Assembly: GCA_037833965.1 (NCBI GenBank)
Contig: AP031353.1
Span: 8,806,501-8,870,500, forward strand
Reading direction: 5' to 3'
DNA length: 64,000 nucleotides
DNA from: Marchantia polymorpha subsp. ruderalis
Lineage: Eukaryota > Streptophyta > Marchantiopsida > Marchantiales > Marchantiaceae
The notes under the pieces are model-generated. The model had not been told where the DNA came from, did not search any database, and saw only the letters and a list, made by a program, of their open reading frames with translations. The translations under genes and the position numbers were made by a program. This document shows positions 35,701-47,245 of the stretch, one piece after another. The number at the start of each line of letters is the position of its first letter. The stretch's first letter is position 1.

Positions 35701-36237
35701 AAGGAGAAGTTGGTGATAGCTCAAAATCGGCAAAAGCAGCATGCCGATGCTCATCGTAGAGAAGTGAATTTTGAGGTTGGAGATCATGTTTGGTTATCTA
35801 CAACGAATTTGTCTCTTGTAGGAACATCAAAGTTAAACCCTAGGTTCATTGGTCCATTTTTGGTTTTGAAGCGTGTTGGTGAAGTGTCATACAAGTTGGA
35901 ACTTCCGTCACATATGAAAATACATCCAGTATTTCATGTGTCACGATTGCGAAAACATGTACCACGACCAAAAAAATTCACCAACCAACCAGCACCACCT
36001 CCTCTTCCAACCTTGATAGCAGATCATGAGGAGTTTGAGGTAGAAAAGATACTCAAGAAACGTATTCGAGGTCATAAATATCCCAAAGTAGAGTATTTGA
36101 TTCAATGGAAAGTCTATCCATCGTATGAATCAACTTGGGAACCAGCTAAAAATTTAGCAAATGCACCTTTGATAGTTCAGGAGTTTGAACGTATGTGCAA
36201 CGAGGACGTTGCATCTAAAAAGGAGGGAGGTTTGTAA
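32799..36237 (+). pseudogene. pol: Chromovirus pol: protease, RT, RNase H, integrase, chromodomain
   Basis: The protease motif (LIDPGATENFLS) lies near 32945. RT has [13 protein letters not shown] and the catalytic FLDD near 33940. RNase H has the [10 protein letters not shown] and [12 protein letters not shown] blocks. The integrase DDE region lies near 35140-35450. A chromodomain follows at 36026-36190 (EFEVEKILKKRIRGHKY, then YLIQWKVYPSYESTWEP). Chromodomains are thought to steer integration to marked chromatin. A 623-codon piece is still open; overall there are a few breaks. Confidence 0.85.
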
Positions 36238-36639
36238 CCATCTTTAGTTAGTTAGAACTAAAGTAGAGGTTACTCTAAATATTGATGTATATACTTAAGT
36301 GTGCACTAGTCATAGCTGCCACGTCAGCGATCCGCGCACTTGCTAGGTACAGAGTGGATGTGTTAGTTGACAGTGCCACGTCAGCAATCCGTGTGCTTGT
36401 ATGTAAGGATTGAGTGTGTTAGTTGGGAACGCCACGTCAGCGATCCGTGTGCTTGTTAGGGTTATCCGCCACGTCATCCATCCATATGAGTGGGATGGAT
36501 GGTGGGGATTATATCTTATCACCTTGTACTTGTTGGTGAGAGCTATATAAGGGAGAGGAGAACCATTGTTGGTATCTCTCATCTTCAGAGTTTACGTTTC
36601 TATCTTCAAGTGAACTTTTCTCTAAACTCTAGTGTTACA
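36233..36639 (+). repeat. Chromovirus 3' LTR (407 bp)
   Basis: TGTAACCATC to GTGTTACA. It preserves the unoccupied GTACT site used by the nested element in the 5' copy. Confidence 0.9.
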
Positions 36640-37650
36640 AAAGCGAGCTGGATGTTGGGGAAGAAGAAATAGAAAGAGTAGAAAGTAGGAAGGTTGCTAG
36701 AACTGCTAGACTGAAAGCGTTGGTCGTGATGTAAGAGAGAAATCTTTGCTGAAAGTCTAGACCTCCAGTACATAGACTATTGAGACTTCCTCTGTACCGG
36801 CTGTGAATGAAGTGAAATTTGGGTTTGATACTAGAACCGAAGTTGAAACTGAGGCCAAACACACAAATTCAAGGTTAATTTTGAAGTTGGGGTACAACGA
36901 CAAGTTCGAATTGGTCGTGAGCTACCCGGAAGAAATAGATCGTAGTAAAGATCCGCTAGTGACAGAAACTACAGGTAGCTTGGGAACTTCGCACGAGTTA
37001 GAGGCAAGCACAGCTGTAAGTTACACTAAGAATTCTCCAACTGTTGCTAACGAATTTGCGGAAAGCAGGGTTGGAGAAGATCCACTTACAAGCGAGTCGT
37101 TAGCAATGAACATTCCCACGTTGAGGCTGCTGCAAAATCTCAACTCTTGGAGGAACTCCAAGCTGTACAGGTGCATCTTCCGACAGTAGAGAGAAGCTCC
37201 AAACGGGACTCGCAAGCACCAAAGGTGATGAATACAAAGAGGTTGTCCTTGGTATGCCAGCATCTGATAGGAGTAGGGTGCTGAAAACTCAGAATAGTCA
37301 GGTAGATATTTATACAAGTGAAGCGTACGAAACTCCATCAACATCCTCTGAAGAATATTCAGAGAGGCGGACTTGAGCTTCGAAGAATGAAAGGAAAATC
37401 AGTGTTCGCAGGAGAGTTGAAAAGCTCGGGAGAACCGGCAGAACCTGTGAAGGCACTGCGGGCTGCGAAGACAACAAGATTTTCTGGAGAGCTCAGTGTG
37501 GTGCACAGTGACAGACAGCACGTAGTTACAGTGGATCCCAGCACCGGGAGCTCGCCCAAGTCTTGGACTATGAACAACATCGTGGGAACGGGAAAGAGAG
37601 AGAGAGCTGGACTGTCGATCCGGGGATTGGGATGCAGGGGGTGTCCTTAA
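36640..37650 (+). other. Right flank of the chromovirus target, coding-like
   Basis: It opens with a Glu-rich frame ending near 36730, then open stretches at 36803-37189 and 37318-37650 with no domain I recognise. Together with 13470-13999 it represents the sequence into which the chromovirus inserted. It could be a decayed gene with introns or an older repeat. Confidence 0.35.
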
Positions 37651-37662
37651 CTTTCCCTGATT

Positions 37663-37695
37663 GCACTCGTGGGCGACAGCGTCGCCCATGAGTGC
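37663..37695. repeat. Inverted repeat, 15-bp arms with 3-bp centre
   Basis: GCACTCGTGGGCGAC (37663-37677) and GTCGCCCATGAGTGC (37681-37695) pair with one mismatch. I see no flanking duplication that would make it a transposon end. Confidence 0.7.
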
Positions 37696-37699
37696 CCTA

Positions 37700-39030
37700 A
37701 GGCGAAGATGAGGGCACCCGCATCTTTGTGCGAGCGGTGGATGTTCAGAAGTGAAGAAGTGCTTGTTGCAAAGGTGGATTTTGAGTTCTTGTGTCTGGTG
37801 TCGTGCGATCGGTGTGACTTTGACCGTTGTTGCAATGCGCGGGAGGTTGAAGGCAGCGATGCAGCGACGCGAAGAGCCGTTCATCCGACGGCTAGGCTGC
37901 TGTGCAGGGCGGCTAAATGTCCGGGAGCCGCGTGTCATCCTGTGGATGGGTGGGTGCTGGGCGGCGGCCTTCAGCTGCTGCCGTGTGGCGCTTGCTCTTT
38001 GGTTCAGGGTGTTAGGGCCTGTGGCCGCATGCTCTAGGCGGCGCAGGCCTGGCGTGTGGCCGTTTCCGTGCGGGGGCAAGTCGACGGCTCGTGCGGAGCC
38101 TACTGCTGTGGCGGGGATGGTTGCTGCGGCGAGGTCTCGGCTCTGGTGGGGTCTCAGGCTGAGGGAAAAAAGTTGCCATTTTTAGGGGTATGCGTGAGTG
38201 TGCGTATAGGCCGAGAGTTGGATCGATGTGAGTGTGCGTACAGGCCAAGAGTTGGATTGCTGTGAGTGTGCGTAGAGGCCGAGAGTCGGATCGTTGTGAC
38301 CGTCGTATTTCTGAGAGTGGAAGTGTCACCTTTGAGAGTGAGGGCGTTGAGAGTGAGTGCTGCGGGGGGTTTGAGTGAGAGTGGATGCAGGTGGGCTTGG
38401 TTGAAGGGGAGTAGAAACCTGCGAGCGAGGTCTGAGAGTCAAAAAAAAATGGAGTGATGATGTTCTGTTCGGAGAGGGGAAAGGAAGACAGCGAGATTTG
38501 GTAGTCTGAAGTGGAGGGTTTGGTGGCCTCAGCCCGGGTGGGATTAGGTCTTGGCAACTGTCGTCAAGCCGATGATTTTGATCCCAACTTTTTGGGGATG
38601 CACTATGGTGTTGGCCAAGATTGGCCTTTAAGTTGCTCCGAGGGCGAATAAGTGTGGAAGATGATCGGTGTTTTCATTCTGTCAAGTTTTTTTTTCTCTC
38701 TACCAAGGCCAGACCATGAAATGCTGTGCATTGGTGCAGATGTTAGACAGTGTGGCACTGCCATTCCCTTCTATGTAACGGATAGTCTTTGCCGCTTAAC
38801 AAATGAGCTTGATGAATGATCAGCTCTGCCTCTGTGAGCGCCTGTAGACCTAATTTTGATTGCTGCCGGGGAATTTCCTCTTCCAAAGTGAAGTTTTGAT
38901 AGATGCTAGACAGTGTCTGGTAGGTAGGACTCTTGGAAGATTGATAAAGATTAGATAAGGTGATGTTGTGTGAATCATGACCCCCACCTGGGTTATAATC
39001 GTTGAAGGGTGGGGCGTTGTGGCTTATAGT
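37700..39030. other. No gene recognised
   Basis: GC-rich from 37.7 to 38.2 kb, where overlapping frames on both strands are open but look compositional. A 34-bp tandem repeat follows, then ordinary sequence. A minus-strand frame at 39039-38743 (98 codons) is not recognised. Confidence 0.4.
38194..38295. repeat. 34-bp tandem repeat, 3 units
   Basis: Units at 38194-38227, 38228-38261 and 38262-38295 begin GTGAGTGTGCGTA and share GGCC(A/G)AGAGT; each differs at a few positions. Confidence 0.85.
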
Positions 39031-40480
39031 TAGCAACACAAGTTTTAGCTTGATATTACTCGTGATGTATGTAGATGATATGCTTATTGCTGCTTAGGAT
39101 AGGTCGGAGATTAAAAAACTCAAAGTCCAGCTCAGTTCTTAGTTAAATATGAAAGATTTAGGTCCTGCTAAGCGTATACTAGGCATGGAGATCCACAAGG
39201 ATGAATCATCAAGCAAACTTTGATTGACATAGACGCGGTATGCAGAGAAAGTACTTGTTAGGTTTAACATGTCAAATGCTAAAGTTGTAAGTACTCCATT
39301 AGCTGCACACTTTAAGCTTTCGGCAGCTTTATGTCCAACTAATGCAATTGCTAAAGAACTGATGTCTTCTATTTTTTATGAAAGTGTAGTTGGCATCATT
39401 ATGTATCTTATAGTACGCACGAGACCTAATATAGCATATGCAATTGGGAAGGTGACTAAGTACATGTCGAATACCGGACGAGAGCATTGGAAAGCTGTAA
39501 AGTGGATTATGAGATATATCAAGGGTTCTCTTGATACTGGATTATTGTTTGATGCACGATCAAACAATGCAAGTTCGCTCTTGGGGTATGTTGATGCTGA
39601 TTATGGAGGAGATTTGGTAGGCGGAGATCAACAACTGGGTATGTTTTCACTCTTGCTGGTGGATGCATAAGTTGAAGATCTACACTTCAAAAATGCAATT
39701 CTCAGTCATCCACAGAAGCTAAATAGGTTGAAGCAGCGGAAGCAGCGAAGGAGGCAATTTGGTTGAACAAGTTGGCCAATGAGATGGAGTTGCCACACAA
39801 TGATGTGAATCTTTACTGTGACAGCTAGAGCGCACTTCATCTAGCATCAAACAATGTGATGGATGGTAGGGTAAAGCACATTGATATTCGATCTCATTAT
39901 ATTAGACAAGCAATGTCTGATAGTGCACTTAAGCTCATCAAAATTGATGGTAAGCTCAACCCTGCCGACGCATTGACCAAAGTAATTTCATTAGAAAGTT
40001 TTTCCAAGCATTGTACAAAGTTGCAAATTTTGCATATGGATAGTTAGTCTAATAACTTTTGTACATGTATTCTCTATTTGGTTTTTTTGCCGCCTATGTC
40101 TTAGTTCTAGTTAACTTGTCGGCTATAAAGCGAAAGTGTGATTTAGCTTTACTTTCTAGAACTTCCCGTAGAGATACATGTGGATTACATTAGTTACCTC
40201 TCCAATACTTAGTCAAGGTGAAGTTTGCTAGGTAAAATCTATCTTAGATTAACTCTAGTTAGTGGCAACCACAGTTAGAAAGTTAACTGTAGTTAGGTTA
40301 TGTTAGGTTAGATTACCTTATTTCTTCTTGTATAAAAGAGAGAAGAAGACTCTCTCTACGTACAATTCAGAATAGCAGTGAGAGAGTGAACAGTAAGGAG
40401 TAGCGCGTGGCTATGGAGGCCGTGTATACATCGAAGCTTTAATGAAGTATTTGCTCTTGCCCGTGGACGTAGCATGTGGA
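39030..40480 (+). mobile_element. Ty1/copia element, 3' fragment
   Basis: The pol 3' part is visible: the RT catalytic YVDD at about 39068, then the MKDLGPAKRILGMEI-type block, the RNase H region (YVDADYGGD near 39590) and a conserved end (HIDIRSHYIRQ, NPADALTK) to 40047. Downstream lies probable 3' LTR sequence with a TATAAAAG box near 40332. The element lacks its 5' part and is broken, with several breaks. The right edge is approximate: homology passes to the antisense chromovirus copy near 40480. Confidence 0.75.
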
Positions 40481-41324
40481 AGATGAACCACATTATCTCG
40501 GTGTTGTGACTGTCGTGCGTGCTAATCGATATGGATGTTTGGGCGTTTCAATCGTAATGGGTGATTTGCGATTCAAATTCATGAAACATTTAGTATACAA
40601 TGTATATGGTACAATTTCAAGTCTTTCCATAACAAACTATTGGAAGAATCAGTGGCACTTTCTATCCATCACTTTGGTCATAAAATTTGCACCCCAACAA
40701 ATCACAAGGTACATCCAAAAATGATGTTTCTCCATGCAATAAAAGTGAATATCGAATATGTTAGGAATTGGCTAGTGCGGTAATGGATTGCTGCCAAGTC
40801 CGTTCATTTCTGCAAAACCACAATTTACTTCTTTCCAGCTCTCTCTACATGCAGATCAATGACCTCTACCAATCTCTATACACTCTCAAAATTGCACTCT
40901 ATCATCATTCACTTGTTATCCCATGAGATGTAATACACACTCAAGGAAATAGCAAGATTGCTCTAATATCATTGTAGCACTAGGATTTAGAGATAAATTC
41001 ACTCAAAGATGAAAACATAAATTAAAAAGATAGAAGATACCAACAATGGTTAAACTCTCCTTTATATAGCTCTCACTAACAAGTACAAACAGATACCATC
41101 TTATCTTTATCATCCATAGCACTCCTAGTGGATGAATGACGTGACGGATAACACTTACAAGCACACGGATCGTTGACGTGGCATTGTTAACTAACACACC
41201 TACTCTCTATCTACCAAGCGCACGGATCATTGACATGGCAACTATGACTAGTGCACGCTAGAGTATCCATGTCAATATTTAGAGTAACCTCTACTTTAGT
41301 TTCAATTAACTAAAGATGGTTACA
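40480..41324 (-). mobile_element. Antisense truncated chromovirus copy (LTR plus leader)
   Basis: The minus strand reads TGTAACCATC from 41324 and an LTR to 40973. After this come a diverged Met-tRNA primer site (about 40960-40971) and leader and gag-start sequence collinear with 31009-31480. Similarity fades at about 40480, where the copia fragment ends. It is an old, 5'-end-only copy of the same family as 14000-36639. Confidence 0.8.
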
Positions 41325-42340
41325 GCTAAGTACTTTAGCGTAACTTCTTCATTATAAAACATAGACTTAGAATAATATTAAAAATGCTATTGGTTGGAAT
41401 TTTGTTGTCGTTTGCAACATCATAGCTTTCTTCCAAAGATTTCAAATACGCTTTAACGAAAAGATTTATAATGTGTGTTAGACATCGGTTCCTTGAATCA
41501 TCTGCGTTTCAAACCTTTGATATTTTTTCATGAATGCAATAATTGACAATAGAGAGAGCTAGAGCTAACACTAGAGTGTCTTTGTTTGATGCATTGTTCA
41601 TTGTCAAACACCCAACACATTTGACAATTTCAAATTACTGCAATGTTTGTTGTACAATTTTCGCTATTCTAGCTCTGATGTGATCAATCATGTATGTAAA
41701 AGCCGAAAGTTTTTCATGAAGAAATATGTACGGCAGAATCACTTTTGGAGAGCTACTTTTTAAATTCAACTTTCATCTTCTTGATACTTTTCAATATGTC
41801 GTTACAAAGGCATGTGCTTTCGATATGATCACATTGTCTCGCTTGCATTTGAGAAGTATTTTCAAAAACTTTAAGAATGGTTTTGATTTAATGATAGTGA
41901 ACGCTTCGGCCTCATAAAGCACAAAATTCTCAATTGTGCACTATAACATAGTTAGAAATAGTTGAGCTTGCTCCTATCTTCTTATGGAGAGGTGGTGGTG
42001 GGAACATTTGAGCTCTTCTTTGATGATGGAAGCACAAAGTAGAATTCATATTCACTCATGTCACGTTTTTGATTTGTGCATCACCATATCCAACACTAAA
42101 TCCAAGTCAAACTTCTCATACCCACCCAGGGAATACTCAACCCAAGAAGCGATCCGGGGTGAAGCCAAAAATAATGATCCAACCAATATTTGGTGTAGGG
42201 TTAGTTAATCCACATTTACACAATTTTTTAATACATGGGCGCATTTTTTAGTAGCATGGGTGTTGTAATGCTCAAGTAATGCTCAAGGTGGGTTGATGGT
42301 TATGGTTTATGTGGATACATATTTAAAGTAAAATGTTGGA
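41325..42340. other. No gene recognised
   Basis: AT-rich sequence with only short frames (for example 41726-41917) and no domain or LTR signal I recognise. Confidence 0.4.
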
Positions 42341-42880
42341 TCATTGTGGAGACAAGGGACGTCAAAATCATCCCGAAAACTGACCCGGCACTCGACGAGT
42401 CGGCCGAAAGCGTCCAGAGCCCTAATGCACTGCACTGCCATTCTCTCTGCTCCCTCCGGTCGTCGGACGCTTGGCCCTCACGCTCCCTTCAATTCCGTGC
42501 CTACCGTCCCATCTGCCCCGTCCCCTGTTTCTTCCCTGGCGATTCTGTCCGTCTGCCAGATTTCTACCGCGCACGCCATCGATCGATCGAAGCAGCCTCC
42601 GATCCTGGCGATCGTTCCTCGGGCCGTCGGGGGCTTGGTCGGGGCAATTATCCATGTTCTGGATCCGTCGAGGTTTGCGGGATCGAGGAGTCAGGCCTGG
42701 TGACAGTGGCGAAGAAGCGCCAGTTTCGGTAGTCGGTCGCGAGGTTTAGAGGCCCGGCGGAATGGAGTCTTGAGGCCGATCGATGGAGCTCGTGAGGTAT
42801 TGATTGACTGGCGTGCGGGCTGATCGGTAGCGGCGGATTTGCTCCTTGTGTTCGGATTTGCTCCCAGGGCGGCAGCAAAG
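42341..42880 (+). promoter_or_regulatory. Probable promoter and 5' UTR of the TMEM18 gene
   Basis: GC content rises sharply just upstream of the TMEM18 start. An in-frame ATG at 42839 would add 14 residues, but homology begins after the ATG at 42881. No clear TATA box is visible. Confidence 0.4.
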
Positions 42881-43994
42881 ATGGAATCCGCAGCGGCAGC
42901 GGCAGCGTACATGGATGAAGTTCTTGCATTGTTCGAGAATGTCACTTACTCTGTCCGGAAGCAGTGGAAGCACATGGCCGGGCAGGGCAGCTTCTGGGAG
43001 CCTATTCTCGCCTTCATCCATGCTGTCGATTGGACCGTGAGTGCATCGTTGTCTTGTCCCCTCTCATTCTTTTCAAACTGATCGGCCATTCGGCTCAGAA
43101 GCGCCAACATTGTCGACCGTGTGTTCTCTAGCCACGCCAGATCGGTGGATCATTAGCATGTCCCTTAAGTTGAGCTAATTTTACAATGGGGAATTACCGA
43201 TCGGGACACTGATGATTTAAAAAACGCTTCGTGACCCGTGAATTTTAGTCTGATAGAAGATGCCGATCCAAGCGCTCTTCGGACATCTAGTTTTCAGCGT
43301 CTGTCATATCTCATCTTCTCCTCGTGTTCGGAGAACTATGATAAACACTGTATTCCAACGTGATGGCAGTCCCGAGATCTTGTCTAAATTTGTTAAGGTT
43401 TTTTCTGAATTTGCAGGAACCGTGGTTGATAGGCCTGATGTGTACGCACGTCGTGCTTTTGATGCTGGCCGTGCTGACTCGAAGAAATAACAAAGCTCAA
43501 ATGATTTTGTTCTTCTCCGCCCGTGAGTTTCAGAATGCACCTTCACTTCCACTCAGCGTCCATTGCATGCAAATTTTGCCCTCGCATTAGGTTTCTTTCC
43601 TCAAATTTTAATTCCAACTCCTTTCCTTGTCGCAGTCGTGTGTGTCTACTTCGCAGAGAAACTGAACAGCATTCTCGATCGCCATTGGAAGAGCTTTGCT
43701 CGACAGCCGTACTTCGACCGTCATGGAGTGTTTCTCTCGACGGTCTGGTCTGTGCCACTTCTTTTGATGTCGACCCTGATCCTGGTGAGTCCAGCTACGC
43801 CCAACTTTCGGGTGCCATTTCTTGTGCTTCCTGTTGTATTTCAGAGCTGTATCACAGCTTCTTGCCTCTGACCAGCGAGCGTTCTGTCATGAATTCAGGT
43901 CAACAGCCTTCTCACACTTTCCAAGCTTTTAGTGAAGTGGAAGACAGCGGAACTCAAACACAGAGCGCGGTTGGCTCGGGAGAAGAAAGAGTAG
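42881..43994 (+). CDS. TMEM18: TMEM18 family membrane protein, 4 exons, 168 aa
   Basis: Small nuclear-envelope-type membrane protein; in animals TMEM18 has transmembrane helices and a basic C-terminus, and its plant role is not established. Exons are 42881-43036, 43417-43522, 43636-43784 and 43899-43994, all with GT-AG introns in phase (0, 1, 0). The hallmark DWTEPWL spans the first junction. Three hydrophobic segments follow: GLMCTHVVLLMLAVLT, then ILFFSALVCVYFAEKLN across exons 2-3, and FLSTVWSVPLLLMSTLIL running into exon 4. RQPYFDRHG is strongly conserved in the family, and the C-terminus is lysine/arginine rich (HRARLAREKKE). The length is slightly above the animal protein, owing to an Ala-rich N-terminus. 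It converges on the separase gene. Confidence 0.93.
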
Positions 43995-46900
43995 GTAGGA
44001 GCAATCGAAGGCGTTCCCTTGCGGATGCTGTACGTGATTGTGCAACAAGTTTCACTTCATTGAGGGTGAGGAAGAACTCAGTAGACATCTACCGAAGAGC
44101 GTATCCGACGTCTCTGATTTGAGGACGACCATTCACTTGTTGTCCTCCTGTGCTTTGCATTAGCTGCACCCTCATACCGGCATTTGGATCATCTCCAAGA
44201 AATTGCCATGGTCATTTGTAAGATTCAACCCATCAGCCATGTACCGTAATGAGAATTATATATACACTACATCTATGCTTCCATCGCCTCCTCTGATTTG
44301 CACCAATGTCAAATTCCCAAAGCCGAACTGCCGTTGACATGGAAGATTACACACTTGCGCGCTGGCCACATCTTTCAGGAACTGACTGCACTATCTTCTG
44401 GCTTCCGGCATAGTCAATATTGCATGTAGATTTTCTGGGAGACTTAGACCTGACATGCTCGGGGTAGGCTGTGTCTCCTTGCAATCGTGTTACCACATGG
44501 TTATTGTTTTCTTTTCGGAGCTCTTAGGTACAACACGACGGTGAGAAGTCGCTGCCAAGCTCGAGTAGTAGTTGTCATGATTCGAAGGGGCACTTCGCTG
44601 AGAGAAGTCAGTCACCTTCAGAACGGTGGGCATGAACTGCACACGCAGCCCGAGGCCGTAGGCAGCATTCTTCGTGAACCTGAATGTCTATCTCGTCGTC
44701 TCATTTTTTTCTAATGTGAAGGTTGTAATATGACCTCGGATAATCAGGGGCTGAAATATCAGCGTACACAATGTTAAGAAGGGACAAAACCAACAGTGAC
44801 AATATATTCACTTGCGATCATGTATACAACAAGATGGAGATACACCAGTAGTGTAGTGTTGGGGAGTACAGTAGTTCCTATGGTTCCTTGTGTAACTTTC
44901 CTTATGCTCTTTATTAACGATGTATTCAGAAGATTGTATGGGTATCTCGAGAAAAATCGATTTTTGTGTAACGTTGGAAGAACTCAAGATGGTTTTGACA
45001 CTGAGACCAAAGATGCTACGGATTCGGCTTATTTTTAAGATCCCGAACTACTTCGGAGTGTAAAGGTATAGTGGTACATATCTACACACAAACACAAGTC
45101 GGTAGCCAGTAAAGTCAATGTCACTCTCAAGCATCTTCTTCAAAAGCTACGAAATCGTATGTATATAAGTAGACCTTAGAACTTTGTGCAAAGGTTTAGT
45201 GGTACATATCTACACACAAACACAAGTCGGTAGCCAGTAAAGTCAATGTCACTCTCAAGCATCTTCTTCAAAAGTCAATGTCACTCTCAAGCATCTTCTT
45301 CAAAAGCTACGAAGTCGTATGTATATAAGTAGACCTTAGAACTTTGCCTCTCGTACAAGCAAGTACATCTGCATCATTGCGAATATAGAGAAAACATTAC
45401 AAGCGTTACATACATCATTGAAAGTACTTAAAGGAGATTTTACAGTTATATTCCTTGAAATTCAGCTAGTATACAACATAATTGCAACAAATGATGTTTT
45501 TGTATCCGTTCAAAACATCATGTGTGAACACTATTTGTATCCATTTGATGTAAGATTCATCCATCGAAGATTAACAGCTGAGTTTTTTGAGTTTTTAAGG
45601 TTCGAACTAAAATGTAATACTTTTGTTATATATTTGCTTTATTCACTTGCATTTTCTAAAACCAAGAATATGATTAGTTTGCGTTAATCACCGAAGAATA
45701 GAACAATGGTCTCAACAACAATTGTAAAATTGGATTCAGAATAAAGATTTACCGTGGCGACTAACTATTATAAAAGTTGGGCCATGAAGCATTGTACATG
45801 ATCATCTCAGGATGCCACAAAGTTGTGAAGCAACCCCAAGTATTGGACGGGCACGCAAATATTCTTTTACTCCACTTCTCCAGTTGTTGAATCTAGACCT
45901 ACATTACTCCATTGACAATATTAATGAAGAATATGTTTCTAATGACCTTTCGTTCAGATTGTGGGCATGGAAAATACTTGTGCACGTACTGTATACTACA
46001 TAATAGCTGCAGACACAGGCAAGTCACGTAACATATCCTTGGACAAATTTCCAGAACAGCATATAGAGTTTTCGTATTCAATCCACCACAGCTTGACACG
46101 AAAATCATGGGCATTACCAAATGTGTAGACAAAAAAAAACGAAGTCTTGGAAATCCGTGGTTTAACATAGAACCCGGTAGACTTTGGGCCGCTCTTGAAT
46201 TCACTGAATATTTTAAATCTCTTGAAAGACGCGAGTTTTGAAACATCAGAGTCAGTGAAAATTTTCATCACTCCGCATTGAACTTAAGAAATTACACTCA
46301 AGTTAAACCAGATTAAATGTTCTAAATTGTCACCAATGGTGTCGGAATCTGAGTCTACTCCAGGCTTTTCAAACACGAGTTGACATTTGAATCTGTTCTC
46401 TAAACATATTGAAGATTTAAGCTTCCTGACTGTTGTTCCTTTATTTTTACAACGTGGCTACTGGCTAGTCTTGAACAAGCTGTCAGATTGATTTGAGATG
46501 AGGTAAGCTTGTCTTCCAAACCTCAAATGAAAAAGCTTCAATAACCCATCTCAGATCAGTCATTCCAGTTCAACTTGTTAGACCGTGCAAAACTACCAGA
46601 ACAATTGGGAATGTCAGCCACCCTGCTCTCATGAACGTTCAACACAGCTAGAGAGTCCTTCGTCCACTTCACTGCCAATAATTGCCAACAACACGTGCCA
46701 ATTCTGTAACAACACGTGCGCTCAATTGATCAGTTCAATACTAGTAAGATAAGGCTGCGCTACTACAATTCAGACCAGACCATTCCTCACATGCCTGGAA
46801 GAGGATCAGAAGTAAAATAAAACACATAGAGTAAACCTGTAACTTACGTTTTGGAGCATCTAGAAACTGCCAGGCTTTGCAACTAGGACAATTTGAATAA

Positions 46901-47245
46901 CTGCAACAACACTCGTGACTTAAAAGTTTCATCTAAGCTAAAGAAGATTTCATTGAAAAAGCTATAGTAAGTCACCTTAAAGCAGAATCAAAACAACTCC
47001 GTCTTCATGGTAGAAAAACTCGATCGTGCTCGCAGGATAAGACCAAGGTATCACTGAAAGGTTGTCAAAGACTTCCAGGGCTGATGTCTTTCTTGTTAAG
47101 CAGTAGTCACTTAATGCAGCAATACCACAGCTTGGCTCGCTTGTGGACTAAAAATATTCCTTCACAAAGAACATATAGACACCGCATCCGCTCAGGGCGA
47201 AAGTGGTAACCAGAGCTTGCAAAACGCAGGACATGGATAGTCTGT
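43995..47245. other. Intergenic region between TMEM18 and separase 3' ends
   Basis: Apart from a local duplication at 45062-45346, no gene is supported. Minus-strand frames at 46271-45996 and plus frames at 45418-45687 are open but not recognised and have no splice support that I could see. The sequence near both ends should contain the two 3' UTRs. Confidence 0.4.
45062..45346. repeat. Direct duplication, 125 and 157 bp, with an internal 32-bp repeat
   Basis: 45062-45186 is repeated at 45190-45346. The second copy is 32 bp longer because the block AAAGTCAATGTCACTCTCAA and onward is itself doubled. The copies are nearly identical, so the event is recent. Confidence 0.88.

Larger units (their letters stand above)
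14000..36639 (+). mobile_element. Chromovirus-type Ty3/gypsy element, with a younger element nested in its 5' LTR
   Basis: The LTRs begin TGTAACCATC and end GTGTTACA. The 5' LTR occupies 14000-14323 plus 30898-31007; the 3' LTR is 36233-36639 (407 bp). The flanks read AAAGT on the left and AAAGC on the right, four of five bases matching. A primer-binding site for initiator Met tRNA follows the 5' LTR, and a purine tract (AAGGAGGGAGG) precedes the 3' LTR. The interior encodes Gag with one CCHC knuckle, protease, RT, RNase H, integrase and a C-terminal chromodomain. The two LTRs differ visibly, so the insertion is clearly older than the nested element. It is broken, with roughly half a dozen breaks in the coding part. 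Confidence 0.9.

Noticed and set aside
37399-38557. Long frames on both strands (181-226 codons)
   Set aside because: High GC and tandem repeats explain them; there is no recognisable domain, and the two strands are equally open.
45996-46271. 91-codon minus-strand frame downstream of separase as an extra gene
   Set aside because: Peptide not recognised, and no flanking exons could be joined; it may be chance or part of an old repeat.
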